From Xanthomonas hortorum (GTDB lineage Bacteria; Pseudomonadota; Gammaproteobacteria; Xanthomonadales; Xanthomonadaceae): a stretch of DNA of 64,000 nt. Of this stretch, positions 54,247 to 62,456 are shown one piece after another (within the stretch, counting starts at the first letter, position 1; every line of letters begins with the position of its first letter). Made by a program: the position numbers and the translations under genes. The DNA lies in the NCBI RefSeq assembly GCF_002940005.1, contig NZ_MDEF01000009.1. One strand, written 5' to 3'. A model generated the notes under the pieces. It was not told the DNA's origin. It did no database searches and saw only the letters and a list, made by a program, of their open reading frames with translations.

Positions 54247-55809
54247 CTACGCCACCGCGGCCGTCTTGCCGGCAACCACGCCACGCTGGCGCTGACGCAA
54301 CAGGCGGTTGGCCACATCCAGCCACGCCAGCGCGCTGGCTTCGATGATGTCCTTGCTGGTGCCGGTGCCTTCGTATTCCACGCCGTCGTGGCGCACGCTC
54401 AGGCTGGCTTCGCCACGTGCGTCCGCTCCGATGCCCACGCTGTGGACCTGATAGCTGTCCAGCTCCAGCTTCACACCGGTGGCCGAGGCCAGCGCACCGA
54501 ATAGCGCATCCACCGGACCATTGCCTTGCGCGGTTTCGGCAACACGATTGCCCTCCGGATCGGACAACTCCACCAGCGCATTGGCGCGGCTGCCGACATC
54601 GCTGATGGTCATCGAGGCCAGACGGTAGCCTTCCTGCACGGTGGCATCCTGCATCAACGTTTGCAGATCGGCGTCGGTGACCACGCGCTGCTTCTCGCAC
54701 AATGCCTTGAACTGCTCGAAGACCAGCTTGACCTCGTCTTCTTCCAGCAAATAGCCCAACGCGCGCAGACGCTGCTCCACTGCCGCACGGCCGCTGTGAC
54801 GGCCCAGCACCATCTGCGAGGACTCCCAGCCCACGTCTTCCGGGCGCATGATTTCGTAAGTGCCGCGATGGCGCAGCATGCCGTGCTGGTGGATGCCCGA
54901 CTCGTGCGCGAACGCATTGCCGCCGACCACCGCCTTGTTGCGCTGCACCGGCATGCCGACCAGGCGCTGCAGTAATTGCGAAGTGGACACGATGCGCGGC
55001 GTGTTGATCTCGGTATCGATGTTGTAGAACGCACCGCGCACCTTCAGTGCCATGGTGATTTCTTCCAGCGCGCAGTTGCCCGCACGTTCGCCGATGCCGT
55101 TGATGGTGCATTCGACCTGACGCGCGCCGCCTTCGATCGCCGCCAGCGAATTTGCCACTGCCAGACCCAGATCGTTATGGCAGTGCGCGCTGAAGATGAC
55201 GGTGTCGGCCCCTTCCACGCTGGCGATCAGGCGCGAGAACATGCTGCGGATTTCTTCCGGCGTGGTGAAGCCCACCGTGTCCGGCAGATTGATCGTGGTG
55301 GCACCGGCGGCGATCGCCACGCGGGTGACCTCGGCCAGGAAATCCTCTTCGGTACGAGTGGCATCTTCGGCGGAAAACTCGACATCGTCGATGTAGCCAC
55401 GCGCCAGCGTCACATGCCTGTGCACCGACTCCAGCACCTGTTCGCGGCTCATGCGCAGCTTGTGCTCGCGGTGCAACGGGCTGGTGGACAGGAACACGTG
55501 CAGGCGCGGATTGGCGGCTGCTTCCAGTGCGCGTGCGGAGGTTTCGATATCGGCCTGCAGGCAGCGCGACAGCACCGCCAGCGTGGGGCGACGCAACTCG
55601 CGGCCGATCATCGCGACGGCTTCGCGGTCGGAATGCGAGCTTGCCGGAAAGCCGGTTTCGATGATGTCCACGCCGAGCTCGTCCAGCGCGCGCGCCATCA
55701 CCAGCTTTTGCTGGGGCGTCATGCTGCAGCCGGGGGATTGCTCGCCGTCGCGCAGGGTGGTGTCGAAAATTCGGATACGCGGGGTCTGGTTGGATACGGT
55801 CGTGTTCAC
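54247..55809 (-). CDS. leuA: 2-isopropylmalate synthase
   Basis: 520 residues. Condenses acetyl-CoA and 2-oxoisovalerate, the committed step of leucine synthesis. N-terminal TIM barrel with RIFDTTLRDGEQSPG, the metal-binding FSAHCHNDLG, and an C-terminal LeuA allosteric dimerisation domain from about 390. The start overlaps the ilvA stop by 4 bp. It is the last gene of the ilv operon, separated from leuCDB, which is convergent. Confidence 0.96.
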   Translation of the reverse strand: MNTTVSNQTPRIRIFDTTLRDGEQSPGCSMTPQQKLVMARALDELGVDIIETGFPASSHSDREAVAMIGRELRRPTLAVLSRCLQADIETSARALEAAANPRLHVFLSTSPLHREHKLRMSREQVLESVHRHVTLARGYIDDVEFSAEDATRTEEDFLAEVTRVAIAAGATTINLPDTVGFTTPEEIRSMFSRLIASVEGADTVIFSAHCHNDLGLAVANSLAAIEGGARQVECTINGIGERAGNCALEEITMALKVRGAFYNIDTEINTPRIVSTSQLLQRLVGMPVQRNKAVVGGNAFAHESGIHQHGMLRHRGTYEIMRPEDVGWESSQMVLGRHSGRAAVEQRLRALGYLLEEDEVKLVFEQFKALCEKQRVVTDADLQTLMQDATVQEGYRLASMTISDVGSRANALVELSDPEGNRVAETAQGNGPVDALFGALASATGVKLELDSYQVHSVGIGADARGEASLSVRHDGVEYEGTGTSKDIIEASALAWLDVANRLLRQRQRGVVAGKTAAVA

Positions 55810-56924
55810 CAGGAAGACTCCTCTACGGCGATGGCGGTGACAGGCGTTGGAGCGACTGCGGATGGGCGGGAAAGAACGGGTGTTTCGGGAAGTGACTTGG
55901 CGCTGCGTTCGTTGCGCAGTCGCTCGGTATTGCGACGGCGCGGCTTGCGTGGCGGACGCGGCCGCACCTCGGACAAGAGGGTGGCCAGCACAGTTGCGTC
56001 GATATTACCGCCAGAGACCACCGCACATTTGCGTTTGCCTGAAACGCGGCGACCGGCGGCCAAGGCGAGTGCCCCGGCGCCCTCGGCGATGACGTGTTCT
56101 TCCAGCGCCAGACGCACCAGGGTTTCGCGCAATTCGGCTTCGCGCACGATCACCACATCGTCGAGCAGACTCGCGCATAAACGGCGGGTCAGGAAGCCGG
56201 GAATCTTGACCTTCACGCCGTCGGCCAGCGTGGGCACCGGGGTGATTTCGCGGAAGTCGCCGCGCACGGCGCGCGCCATCGAATCCACGCCTTCCACCTG
56301 CGCGCCGACGATACGCACGCCTTGCGACTTCAGTGCCAGCGCCACCCCGGAGGCCAGCCCGCCGCCGCCAATCGGCACGATCACCACGTCCGGCGCATGC
56401 GCGGCCAGTTCGATGCCGACGGTGCCTTGCCCGGCGATCACATCCGGGTCGTCGAAGGCCGAGAGAAAGCGGTAGCCGTTCTGATCGGCCAGCTCGCGCG
56501 CAAACGCAAACGCCTCGTCGTAGCTGTTGCCATGCTGGCGCACGGTAGCGCCCCAGTGCGCGACCCCGGCAATCTTGGTCTGCGGCGCGCCGTACGGCAT
56601 CACCGTGATGGCCTGCACGCCCAGCCGATACGCCGACCACGCCACGCCTTGCGCATGGTTACCGGCCGAGGCACAGATCACCGGACGCTCGTCGCCGCGT
56701 TCCAGCCCCGCCAGCAACGCGTTCAGTGCGCCGCGCACCTTGTAGGAGCCGGTGCGCTGCAGGTTTTCCAGCTTCAACCACACGCCGAAGCGCTCGGCGT
56801 AATGCAGCGGTGTAGGCGACAGGTATTTGCGCAGACGCGCCTGCGCAGCCAGCACGTCGGCCACGCTGATGGCTACATCGCTTACGTCTGGCTCCTGCGA
56901 AGAAGGGCGGCCGGAATCAGGCAT
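55806..56924 (-). CDS. ilvA: Threonine dehydratase (PLP, no ACT domain)
   Basis: 372 residues. Deaminates threonine to 2-oxobutyrate for isoleucine synthesis. PLP lysine K62 in RTGSYKVRGALNAL, glycine loop PIGGGGLASG. It lacks the C-terminal ACT-like regulatory domains of the E. coli biosynthetic IlvA and resembles the short catabolic TdcB form. A basic, proline-rich tail (about 320-372) extends past the family end. Its start 90 bp from ilvM and overlap with leuA place it inside the operon. Isoleucine feedback inhibition is therefore unlikely to work in the classical way. Confidence 0.9.
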   Translation of the reverse strand: MPDSGRPSSQEPDVSDVAISVADVLAAQARLRKYLSPTPLHYAERFGVWLKLENLQRTGSYKVRGALNALLAGLERGDERPVICASAGNHAQGVAWSAYRLGVQAITVMPYGAPQTKIAGVAHWGATVRQHGNSYDEAFAFARELADQNGYRFLSAFDDPDVIAGQGTVGIELAAHAPDVVIVPIGGGGLASGVALALKSQGVRIVGAQVEGVDSMARAVRGDFREITPVPTLADGVKVKIPGFLTRRLCASLLDDVVIVREAELRETLVRLALEEHVIAEGAGALALAAGRRVSGKRKCAVVSGGNIDATVLATLLSEVRPRPPRKPRRRNTERLRNERSAKSLPETPVLSRPSAVAPTPVTAIAVEESSW

Positions 56925-57014
56925 TGCGGCACGCGCGCGGCCAATCCGGAAGAAGACACCTCCGGACAGCGATCTGATGGTCGCGTGAGGTCTGCGTGCT
57001 CGAGGTCTGCATGG

Positions 57015-57272
57015 TCATGCCGCAGCCTCGACCGATTCCAGCGCAGTGATCACCACCGACTCGCAGTCGTACACCTTTTCCAACTGCAGGCGCAGCGTTT
57101 CCGGTGGGCGCGTGCTGTCCACGTCCAGTTGCAGATGCCAGCGGCCGGCATCGTCGGGCGCGGCGGCGCCCTGGATGGCGCACGGGCGGAAGCCGCGTCG
57201 CTCGGTCATGCCGAGCACGCGCACCAGCGCGCCTTCGGCCGGCTTCAGCACCAGATCAAGCCGGTAACGCAT
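57015..57272 (-). CDS. ilvM: Acetolactate synthase small subunit (IlvM type)
   Basis: 85 residues: a single ACT-like domain (MRYRLDLVLKPAEGALVRVLG). Regulatory partner of IlvG. ATG at 57272 overlaps the end of ilvG by 17 bp. The short length matches the E. coli IlvM pattern and not IlvH/IlvN with a C-terminal domain. Confidence 0.85.
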   Translation of the reverse strand: MRYRLDLVLKPAEGALVRVLGMTERRGFRPCAIQGAAAPDDAGRWHLQLDVDSTRPPETLRLQLEKVYDCESVVITALESVEAAA

Positions 57273-58977
57273 GTGGCGTCTCCTTGACCGCATGTGCGGG
57301 ATTGCTGTCCAGCATGGTGCTGTTGGCATTGTTGGGTGGCACCAGCGGCCACACATTGGCACGCGCGTCGATGCTCACATGCAACAGGCCGGGGCCGGGC
57401 TGTGCCAGCAGCTCGGCCAGTGCGCCATCCACATCGCCGCGCGCGATGATGCGCTTGGCCGGGATGCCGAACACCTGCGCCAGCGCCGCAAAATCCGGGT
57501 TGTCGGACAGGTCGATTTCGCTGTAACGCTCGGCAAAGAACAACTCCTGCCACTGCCGCACCATGCCCAGCGAGCTGTTGTCCAGCAGCACGATCTTCAC
57601 CGGCAGCTTGCAGCGCGCAATCGTCACCAGCTCCTGCACATTCATCATGAAACTGCCGTCGCCGGAGACCAGCACCACGGTGCGGTCCGGGCAGGCGAAC
57701 TGCGCGCCCATCGCCGCCGGCAGGCCGAAGCCCATGGTGCCGAGCGCGCCGCTGGTGAGGTGATTGCGCGGGTCGTTGAAGCGGCAATGCTGGGCCACCC
57801 ACATCTGATGCTGGCCCACATCGCAGGCGATGATGGTGTCGGCCGGGGCCACTTCGCTCAGGCGCTTCAGCAACGCCGGTGCGTAGATATCGGTGCCGGG
57901 CGCGTCGTAGCGCGCACCGAACTTTTCGCGGTTGGCAAAGCAGCGCGTGCGCCAGGCCTGGCAGTTGCCGCGTGCTGCGCTCAAGGCTTTCAGACTCAGT
58001 GCCACATCGCCGGGCACTGCGATGTCGGCATTGCGCAGCTTGGAAATTTCATAGGCGTCGGCATCCAGATGGATGACGCGCGCGAACGGGGCGAACTCGC
58101 TCAATTTGCCGGTGGCACGGTCGTCGAAACGCGCGCCCACCACGACCAGTAGATCGCATTCCTGGATCGCCATATTGGCTGCACGGGTGCCGTGCATGCC
58201 CAGCATGCCTAGATAATCCGGATGCGCATGCGGCAACGCACCCAGACCGCGCAAGGTCAGTGCGGTCGGGATGCCGGTGGCTTCCACAAACCGCCGGAAC
58301 GCGTCCACCGCGCCTGCCAACGCGATCCCGCCACCGCCGTACACCACCGGGCGTTCGGCGCTGGCGATGGCGGCCAGCGCTTCGGCCAATTTCGCGTCTT
58401 CCGGGGCCGGCGGCGGCAGCACCGCTGCCGGCACGTGATCGGGCAGATGCGACGCATCGGCGATCTGCACGTCCTTGGGCAGGTCGATCAGGACCGGCCC
58501 GGGGCGTCCCTCGCGCGCGATGCGAAACGCTTCGCGCACGATCTGCGGAAGTTCCTCCACCCGCCGCACCAGAAAGCTGTGCTTGACGATCGGCATGGTC
58601 ATGCCGAACACGTCCAGTTCCTGGAACGCATCGGTGCCCAGCAGGGGCGTGGCGACCTGGCCGGTCAGGCACACCATCGGTACCGAATCGAGCATCGCAT
58701 CGGCGATGCCGGTGACCAGATTGGAGGCGCCCGGGCCGGAGGTGGCCACGCACACGCCGACCCGGCCGCTGGCACGGGCGTACCCGTTGGCGGCGAGGGC
58801 GGCGCCCTGTTCGTGACGGACCAGGATGTGCTTGAGCCTGGAATCCACCAGGGCGTCGTAGAACGGCATGATGGTGCCGCCCGGATAACCGAACAGCGTT
58901 TCCACGCCCTCGGCTTCCAGGGCCTGCGTCAGCCAGCGCGCGCCATTGCGGGGCGTGCTGTGTGCGGAGGTGTTCAT
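57256..58977 (-). CDS. ilvG: Acetolactate synthase large subunit
   Basis: 573 residues. Thiamine-diphosphate enzyme making 2-acetolactate or 2-aceto-2-hydroxybutyrate. Activating glutamate in LVRHEQGAALAANGYARASG, and the ThDP motif GDGSFMMNVQEL to LDNSSLGMVRQWQ. Frame is intact through the whole length. It is 42 bp downstream of ilvC. Confidence 0.96.
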   Translation of the reverse strand: MNTSAHSTPRNGARWLTQALEAEGVETLFGYPGGTIMPFYDALVDSRLKHILVRHEQGAALAANGYARASGRVGVCVATSGPGASNLVTGIADAMLDSVPMVCLTGQVATPLLGTDAFQELDVFGMTMPIVKHSFLVRRVEELPQIVREAFRIAREGRPGPVLIDLPKDVQIADASHLPDHVPAAVLPPPAPEDAKLAEALAAIASAERPVVYGGGGIALAGAVDAFRRFVEATGIPTALTLRGLGALPHAHPDYLGMLGMHGTRAANMAIQECDLLVVVGARFDDRATGKLSEFAPFARVIHLDADAYEISKLRNADIAVPGDVALSLKALSAARGNCQAWRTRCFANREKFGARYDAPGTDIYAPALLKRLSEVAPADTIIACDVGQHQMWVAQHCRFNDPRNHLTSGALGTMGFGLPAAMGAQFACPDRTVVLVSGDGSFMMNVQELVTIARCKLPVKIVLLDNSSLGMVRQWQELFFAERYSEIDLSDNPDFAALAQVFGIPAKRIIARGDVDGALAELLAQPGPGLLHVSIDARANVWPLVPPNNANSTMLDSNPAHAVKETPHALPA

Positions 58978-59019
58978 GCGTTGCGGACCTTTGGTGTTAG
59001 CGGTGGGGGTGCGGCGGCA

Positions 59020-60021
59020 TTACGCCGCTTGTTGATTCGCAGGTGCGGTGGCGGCCTGTTGTTCGCCGTTGAGCCACACCATCTTGGCGCGCAGCTTCTT
59101 GCCCACTTCCTCGATCGGGTGCTCCAGATCGGCCTGCTTGAACTTGGTGTAGTTCGGCAGGCCGGCTTCGTATTCGGCCACCCAGTTCTTGGTGAAGGTG
59201 CCGTTCTGGATGTCGGTCAGCACGTCCTTCATGCGCGCCTTGGTGCTGGCGTCGATCACGCGCGGGCCGCTGACATAGTCGCCGTATTGCGCGGTTTCGG
59301 ACACGAATTCCAGCATGCGGGTGATGCCGCCTTCGTAAAACAGGTCCACGATCAACTTCAGTTCGTGCAGCACTTCGTAATACGCGATTTCCGGCTGATA
59401 GCCGGCTTCCACCAACACTTCGAAACCGGCCTGCACCAGCGACGAGGCGCCGCCGCACAGCACCGCCTGCTCGCCGAACAGATCGGTCTCGGTCTCTTCC
59501 TTGAAAGTGGTCTTGATGATGTTGGCGCGCGCGCCGCCCAGGCCGCTGGCATAGGTCAGCGCGAACTGCTCGGCCTTGCCGCTGGTGTCCTGATACACCG
59601 CATAGATGCACGGCACGCCGCGGCCGATTTCATATTCGCGACGCACCAGCGCGCCCGGCCCCTTGGGCGCGACCAGCACCACATCCAGATCGGCGCGCGG
59701 GGTGATCATGTCGAAATGCACGTTCAGTCCATGCGCGAACAGCAGGCAGGCGCCTTGCTTCATGTTCGGTGCGATGACCTCTTCGTAGAGCTTCTTCTGC
59801 ACCATGTCCGGGGTCAGGATCGCAACCAGATCGGCGCTTTTCACCGCCTCGGCCGGCGCCACGACGGTGAAGCCGTCGGCCTGGGCCTTGGATTCGGTCG
59901 GGCCGCCGGCACGCAGGCCGACAGTGACGTCGAAGCCGGAATCGCGCAGGTTCAGTGCATGCGCGCGGCCCTGGCTGCCGTAGCCGATGATCGCGATTTT
60001 CGGTTGGGTGTCGTTGCTCAT
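59020..60021 (-). CDS. ilvC: Ketol-acid reductoisomerase
   Basis: 333 residues, short class I form. NADPH-dependent. Rossmann motif GYGSQGRAHALNLRDSG, and metal-binding residues in the C-terminal knotted domain (EVLHELKLIVDLFYEGG). ATG at 60021; the open frame extends upstream but lacks a ribosome-binding site. First structural gene behind the leader ORF and terminator. Confidence 0.97.
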   Translation of the reverse strand: MSNDTQPKIAIIGYGSQGRAHALNLRDSGFDVTVGLRAGGPTESKAQADGFTVVAPAEAVKSADLVAILTPDMVQKKLYEEVIAPNMKQGACLLFAHGLNVHFDMITPRADLDVVLVAPKGPGALVRREYEIGRGVPCIYAVYQDTSGKAEQFALTYASGLGGARANIIKTTFKEETETDLFGEQAVLCGGASSLVQAGFEVLVEAGYQPEIAYYEVLHELKLIVDLFYEGGITRMLEFVSETAQYGDYVSGPRVIDASTKARMKDVLTDIQNGTFTKNWVAEYEAGLPNYTKFKQADLEHPIEEVGKKLRAKMVWLNGEQQAATAPANQQAA

Positions 60022-60220
60022 GGAGTTAAGTCCTTGCGGGGTTGGCAGTGGAAAAAGAATCAGCCGGCAGTGGAGACACTGGCCGGCCGAACAAAGCGGG
60101 GATGGACGATGGCACTGGCCATGCAGGCACATGCACCGGTGCAGTTGCCGGCGCGGGTGGTGCAGATGGCGGCGATGTCAGTGATGTCGTTCATGTCATT
60201 CGAAACTTTTGGTGGTCCCT

Positions 60221-60256
60221 GAAACGCGAAACCCCGCGCCGTTGCCGGTGCGGGGT
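60221..60256 (-). terminator. Attenuator terminator of the ilv operon
   Basis: On the minus strand ACCCCGC (60256-60250) and GCGGGGT (60237-60231) close a hairpin with a GC-rich inner stem, followed by TTTCGCGTTTC. It lies about 30 bp past the leader ORF stop and before ilvC. Confidence 0.78.
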
Positions 60257-60283
60257 CTGATCGAAGCCTTGTGTGTCTGTTGC

Positions 60284-60406
60284 CTACACGAAGTCTCGTC
60301 CCGCAGCGGTTGGCGAGGTAATAAGTACGAGCACGAGAAGCGACGCTGCCAACGCGCCGGAGGGCGCGGACACTGGTGCGTTCGAGGTGGTGTGGCGGTG
60401 CGGCAT
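60284..60406 (-). CDS. ilvL: ilv operon leader peptide
   Basis: 40-codon ORF, ATG at 60406. It carries a LLVLVLI run (codons CTT CTC GTG CTC GTA CTT ATT), the branched-chain amino acids made by the operon, then ITSPTAAGRDFV. Such runs act as a ribosome-stalling sensor, releasing the attenuator when Leu/Val/Ile-tRNA is low. A GTG at codon 12 is an alternative start. No Shine-Dalgarno is seen at either. Confidence 0.88.
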   Translation of the reverse strand: MPHRHTTSNAPVSAPSGALAASLLVLVLITSPTAAGRDFV

Positions 60407-60411
60407 GGACT

Positions 60412-60442
60412 GAGATAACCATCGCCACCGGTGGGGTGTCAA
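60412..60442 (-). promoter_or_regulatory. Candidate ilv promoter
   Basis: TTGACA (60442-60437, minus strand) is a perfect -35. A -10-like TATCTC follows after 19 bases (GTTATC after 17-18 is an alternative). The start site would lie within a few bases of the leader ATG, so the leader mRNA may be leaderless. Confidence 0.55.
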
Positions 60443-60666
60443 CCCTTGCGCGTGAAACGGCCGCGTCCATGTGCAAGTTGCCGTGGGAAACCCCATCGCA
60501 GCAGCATGGTTACCGCTGAAACCGGATCGATGCAGGGCGGAGAGGGACGATGCGGGTCACTAAATGCGCGGCATTCGCGCTGCCGCGCGATGGTGATCGA
60601 ACGAGGCGGCATGCGCCGCTGGTATGGTTGGCGACTCATTCTGCTGTGTCATGGAGGCCGCCTGTC

Positions 60667-62376
60667 ATGCGTCGCGTACCTGTCCTGTTGGTGTCTGTTC
60701 TGGTGCTGCTCGCGCCGCCTCTCATCGCCGCGGACCGCATCACCGGGCAGCCGTTTGCGACCCGTTCGGAAGTCATCGCCCCGCATGCGATGGCGGCCAC
60801 CTCGCAACCGCTGGCCACACAGATCGCGCTGGATGTGATGAAGAACGGCGGCTCGGCGGTGGATGCGGCGATTGCCGCCAACGCCGCGCTGGGCCTGATG
60901 GAGCCGACCGGCAACGGGGTGGGCGGGGATCTGTTCGCCATCGTCTGGGACCCCAAGACCAGCAAGCTGTATGGCTACAACGGCTCGGGCCGCTCGCCCA
61001 AATCGCTGACCCTGGCCGAGTTGCAGCGTCGCGGGCTGAAGGACATCCCGCCGACCGGCCCGCTGCCGGTGTCGGTACCGGGCGCGGTGGATGGCTGGTT
61101 CGCGCTGCACGAGCGCTTCGGTCGCAAGCCGATGGCACAGAACCTGGCCCCCGCCATTCGCTATGCCCGTGAAGGCCATCCGGTGGCCGAGACCATCGCC
61201 TATTACTGGGACCGCTCGGTGCCGCGGCTGTCGCAATACCCCGGCTTCAAGGAGCAGTTCACCATCGACGGCCACGCCCCGCGCAAGGGCGAGCTGTGGA
61301 AGAACCCGAACCTCGCGAACACGCTGCAGCAGATCGCCGACGGCGGCCGCGATGCGTTCTACAAGGGCGACATCGCGCGCTCCATCGGCGCCTATTTCAA
61401 GGCCAATGGCGGCTATCTGAGTTACGAGGATCTGGCCAGCCACACCGGCGAGTGGGTGGAGCCGGTGTCCACCAACTATCGCGGCTACGATGTGTGGGAG
61501 TTACCGCCCAACAGCCAGGGCATCGCCGCGCTGCAGATGCTAAACATCCTGGAAGGCTACGATTTTTCCAAGATTCCCTTCGGTTCGGCCGAGCATGTGC
61601 ACCTGTTCACCGAGGCCAAAAAGCTGGTGTTCGCTGATCGCGCGCGTTTCTATGCCGACCCGGCCTTCCAGCCGGTACCGCTGGCCAGGCTGGTCTCCAA
61701 GGACTACGCCGCCCAGCGCCGCGCGCTGATTTCCATGGACAAGGCGCTCAAGGAAGTGCAGCCGGGTACGCCTAAACAACTGGAAGAGGGCGACACCATC
61801 TACATGACCGTGGCCGATGCCGACGGCATGATGGTGTCGCTGATCCAGTCCAACTATCGCGGCATGGGCAGCGGCATGGCACCGCCGGGGCTGGGCTTCA
61901 TCCTGCAGGACCGCGGCGAGATGTTCGTGCTGAAGAAGGACCACCCGAATGGCTACGCGCCGGGCAAGCGGCCGTTCCAGACCATCATCCCCGCCTTCGT
62001 CACCAAGGACGGCAAGCCATGGCTGAGCTTCGGCGTGATGGGCGGGGCGATGCAGCCGCAAGGGCACGTGCAGATCGTGATGAACCTGGTGGACTTCCAT
62101 ATGAATCTGCAGGAAGCCGGCGATGCGCCGCGCATCCAGCATGAAGGTTCCACCGAGCCGACCGGCCAGGCCACCGCGATGAGCGACGGCGGCGAGGTCA
62201 ATCTGGAAACCGGCTTCTCCTACGACACCATTCGCGGGTTGATGCGCAAGGGCCACCGGGTGATCTTTGCCGACGGCCCGTACGGCGGCTATCAGGCGAT
62301 TGCACGCGACCCGGCCAACGGGGTGTATTACGGCGCCTCGGAAAGCCGCAAGGACGGGCAGGCTGCCGGTTACTGA
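60667..62376 (+). CDS. ggt: Gamma-glutamyltransferase family protein
   Basis: 569 residues, signal peptide ending near LIAADR; periplasmic. Heterodimer made by self-cleavage before the nucleophile, probably T377 in GDTIYMTVADADG. The alpha region has NGVGGDLFAIVWD and GYNGSGRSP. The usual TTH of classical GGT reads TIY, so it is closer to the YwrD-like branch. Likely role is glutathione or gamma-glutamyl hydrolysis. ATG at 60667 with GGAGG upstream; an in-frame extension to 60550 lacks these. Confidence 0.85.
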   Translation: MRRVPVLLVSVLVLLAPPLIAADRITGQPFATRSEVIAPHAMAATSQPLATQIALDVMKNGGSAVDAAIAANAALGLMEPTGNGVGGDLFAIVWDPKTSKLYGYNGSGRSPKSLTLAELQRRGLKDIPPTGPLPVSVPGAVDGWFALHERFGRKPMAQNLAPAIRYAREGHPVAETIAYYWDRSVPRLSQYPGFKEQFTIDGHAPRKGELWKNPNLANTLQQIADGGRDAFYKGDIARSIGAYFKANGGYLSYEDLASHTGEWVEPVSTNYRGYDVWELPPNSQGIAALQMLNILEGYDFSKIPFGSAEHVHLFTEAKKLVFADRARFYADPAFQPVPLARLVSKDYAAQRRALISMDKALKEVQPGTPKQLEEGDTIYMTVADADGMMVSLIQSNYRGMGSGMAPPGLGFILQDRGEMFVLKKDHPNGYAPGKRPFQTIIPAFVTKDGKPWLSFGVMGGAMQPQGHVQIVMNLVDFHMNLQEAGDAPRIQHEGSTEPTGQATAMSDGGEVNLETGFSYDTIRGLMRKGHRVIFADGPYGGYQAIARDPANGVYYGASESRKDGQAAGY

Positions 62377-62456
62377 GCAAGCGCTTGCGGGTGCGTCGCG
62401 CTGCTCAACTCCAGCCGCAGCGGGCCGCTAATGAGCGTGATGGATTAGGAATTCCC

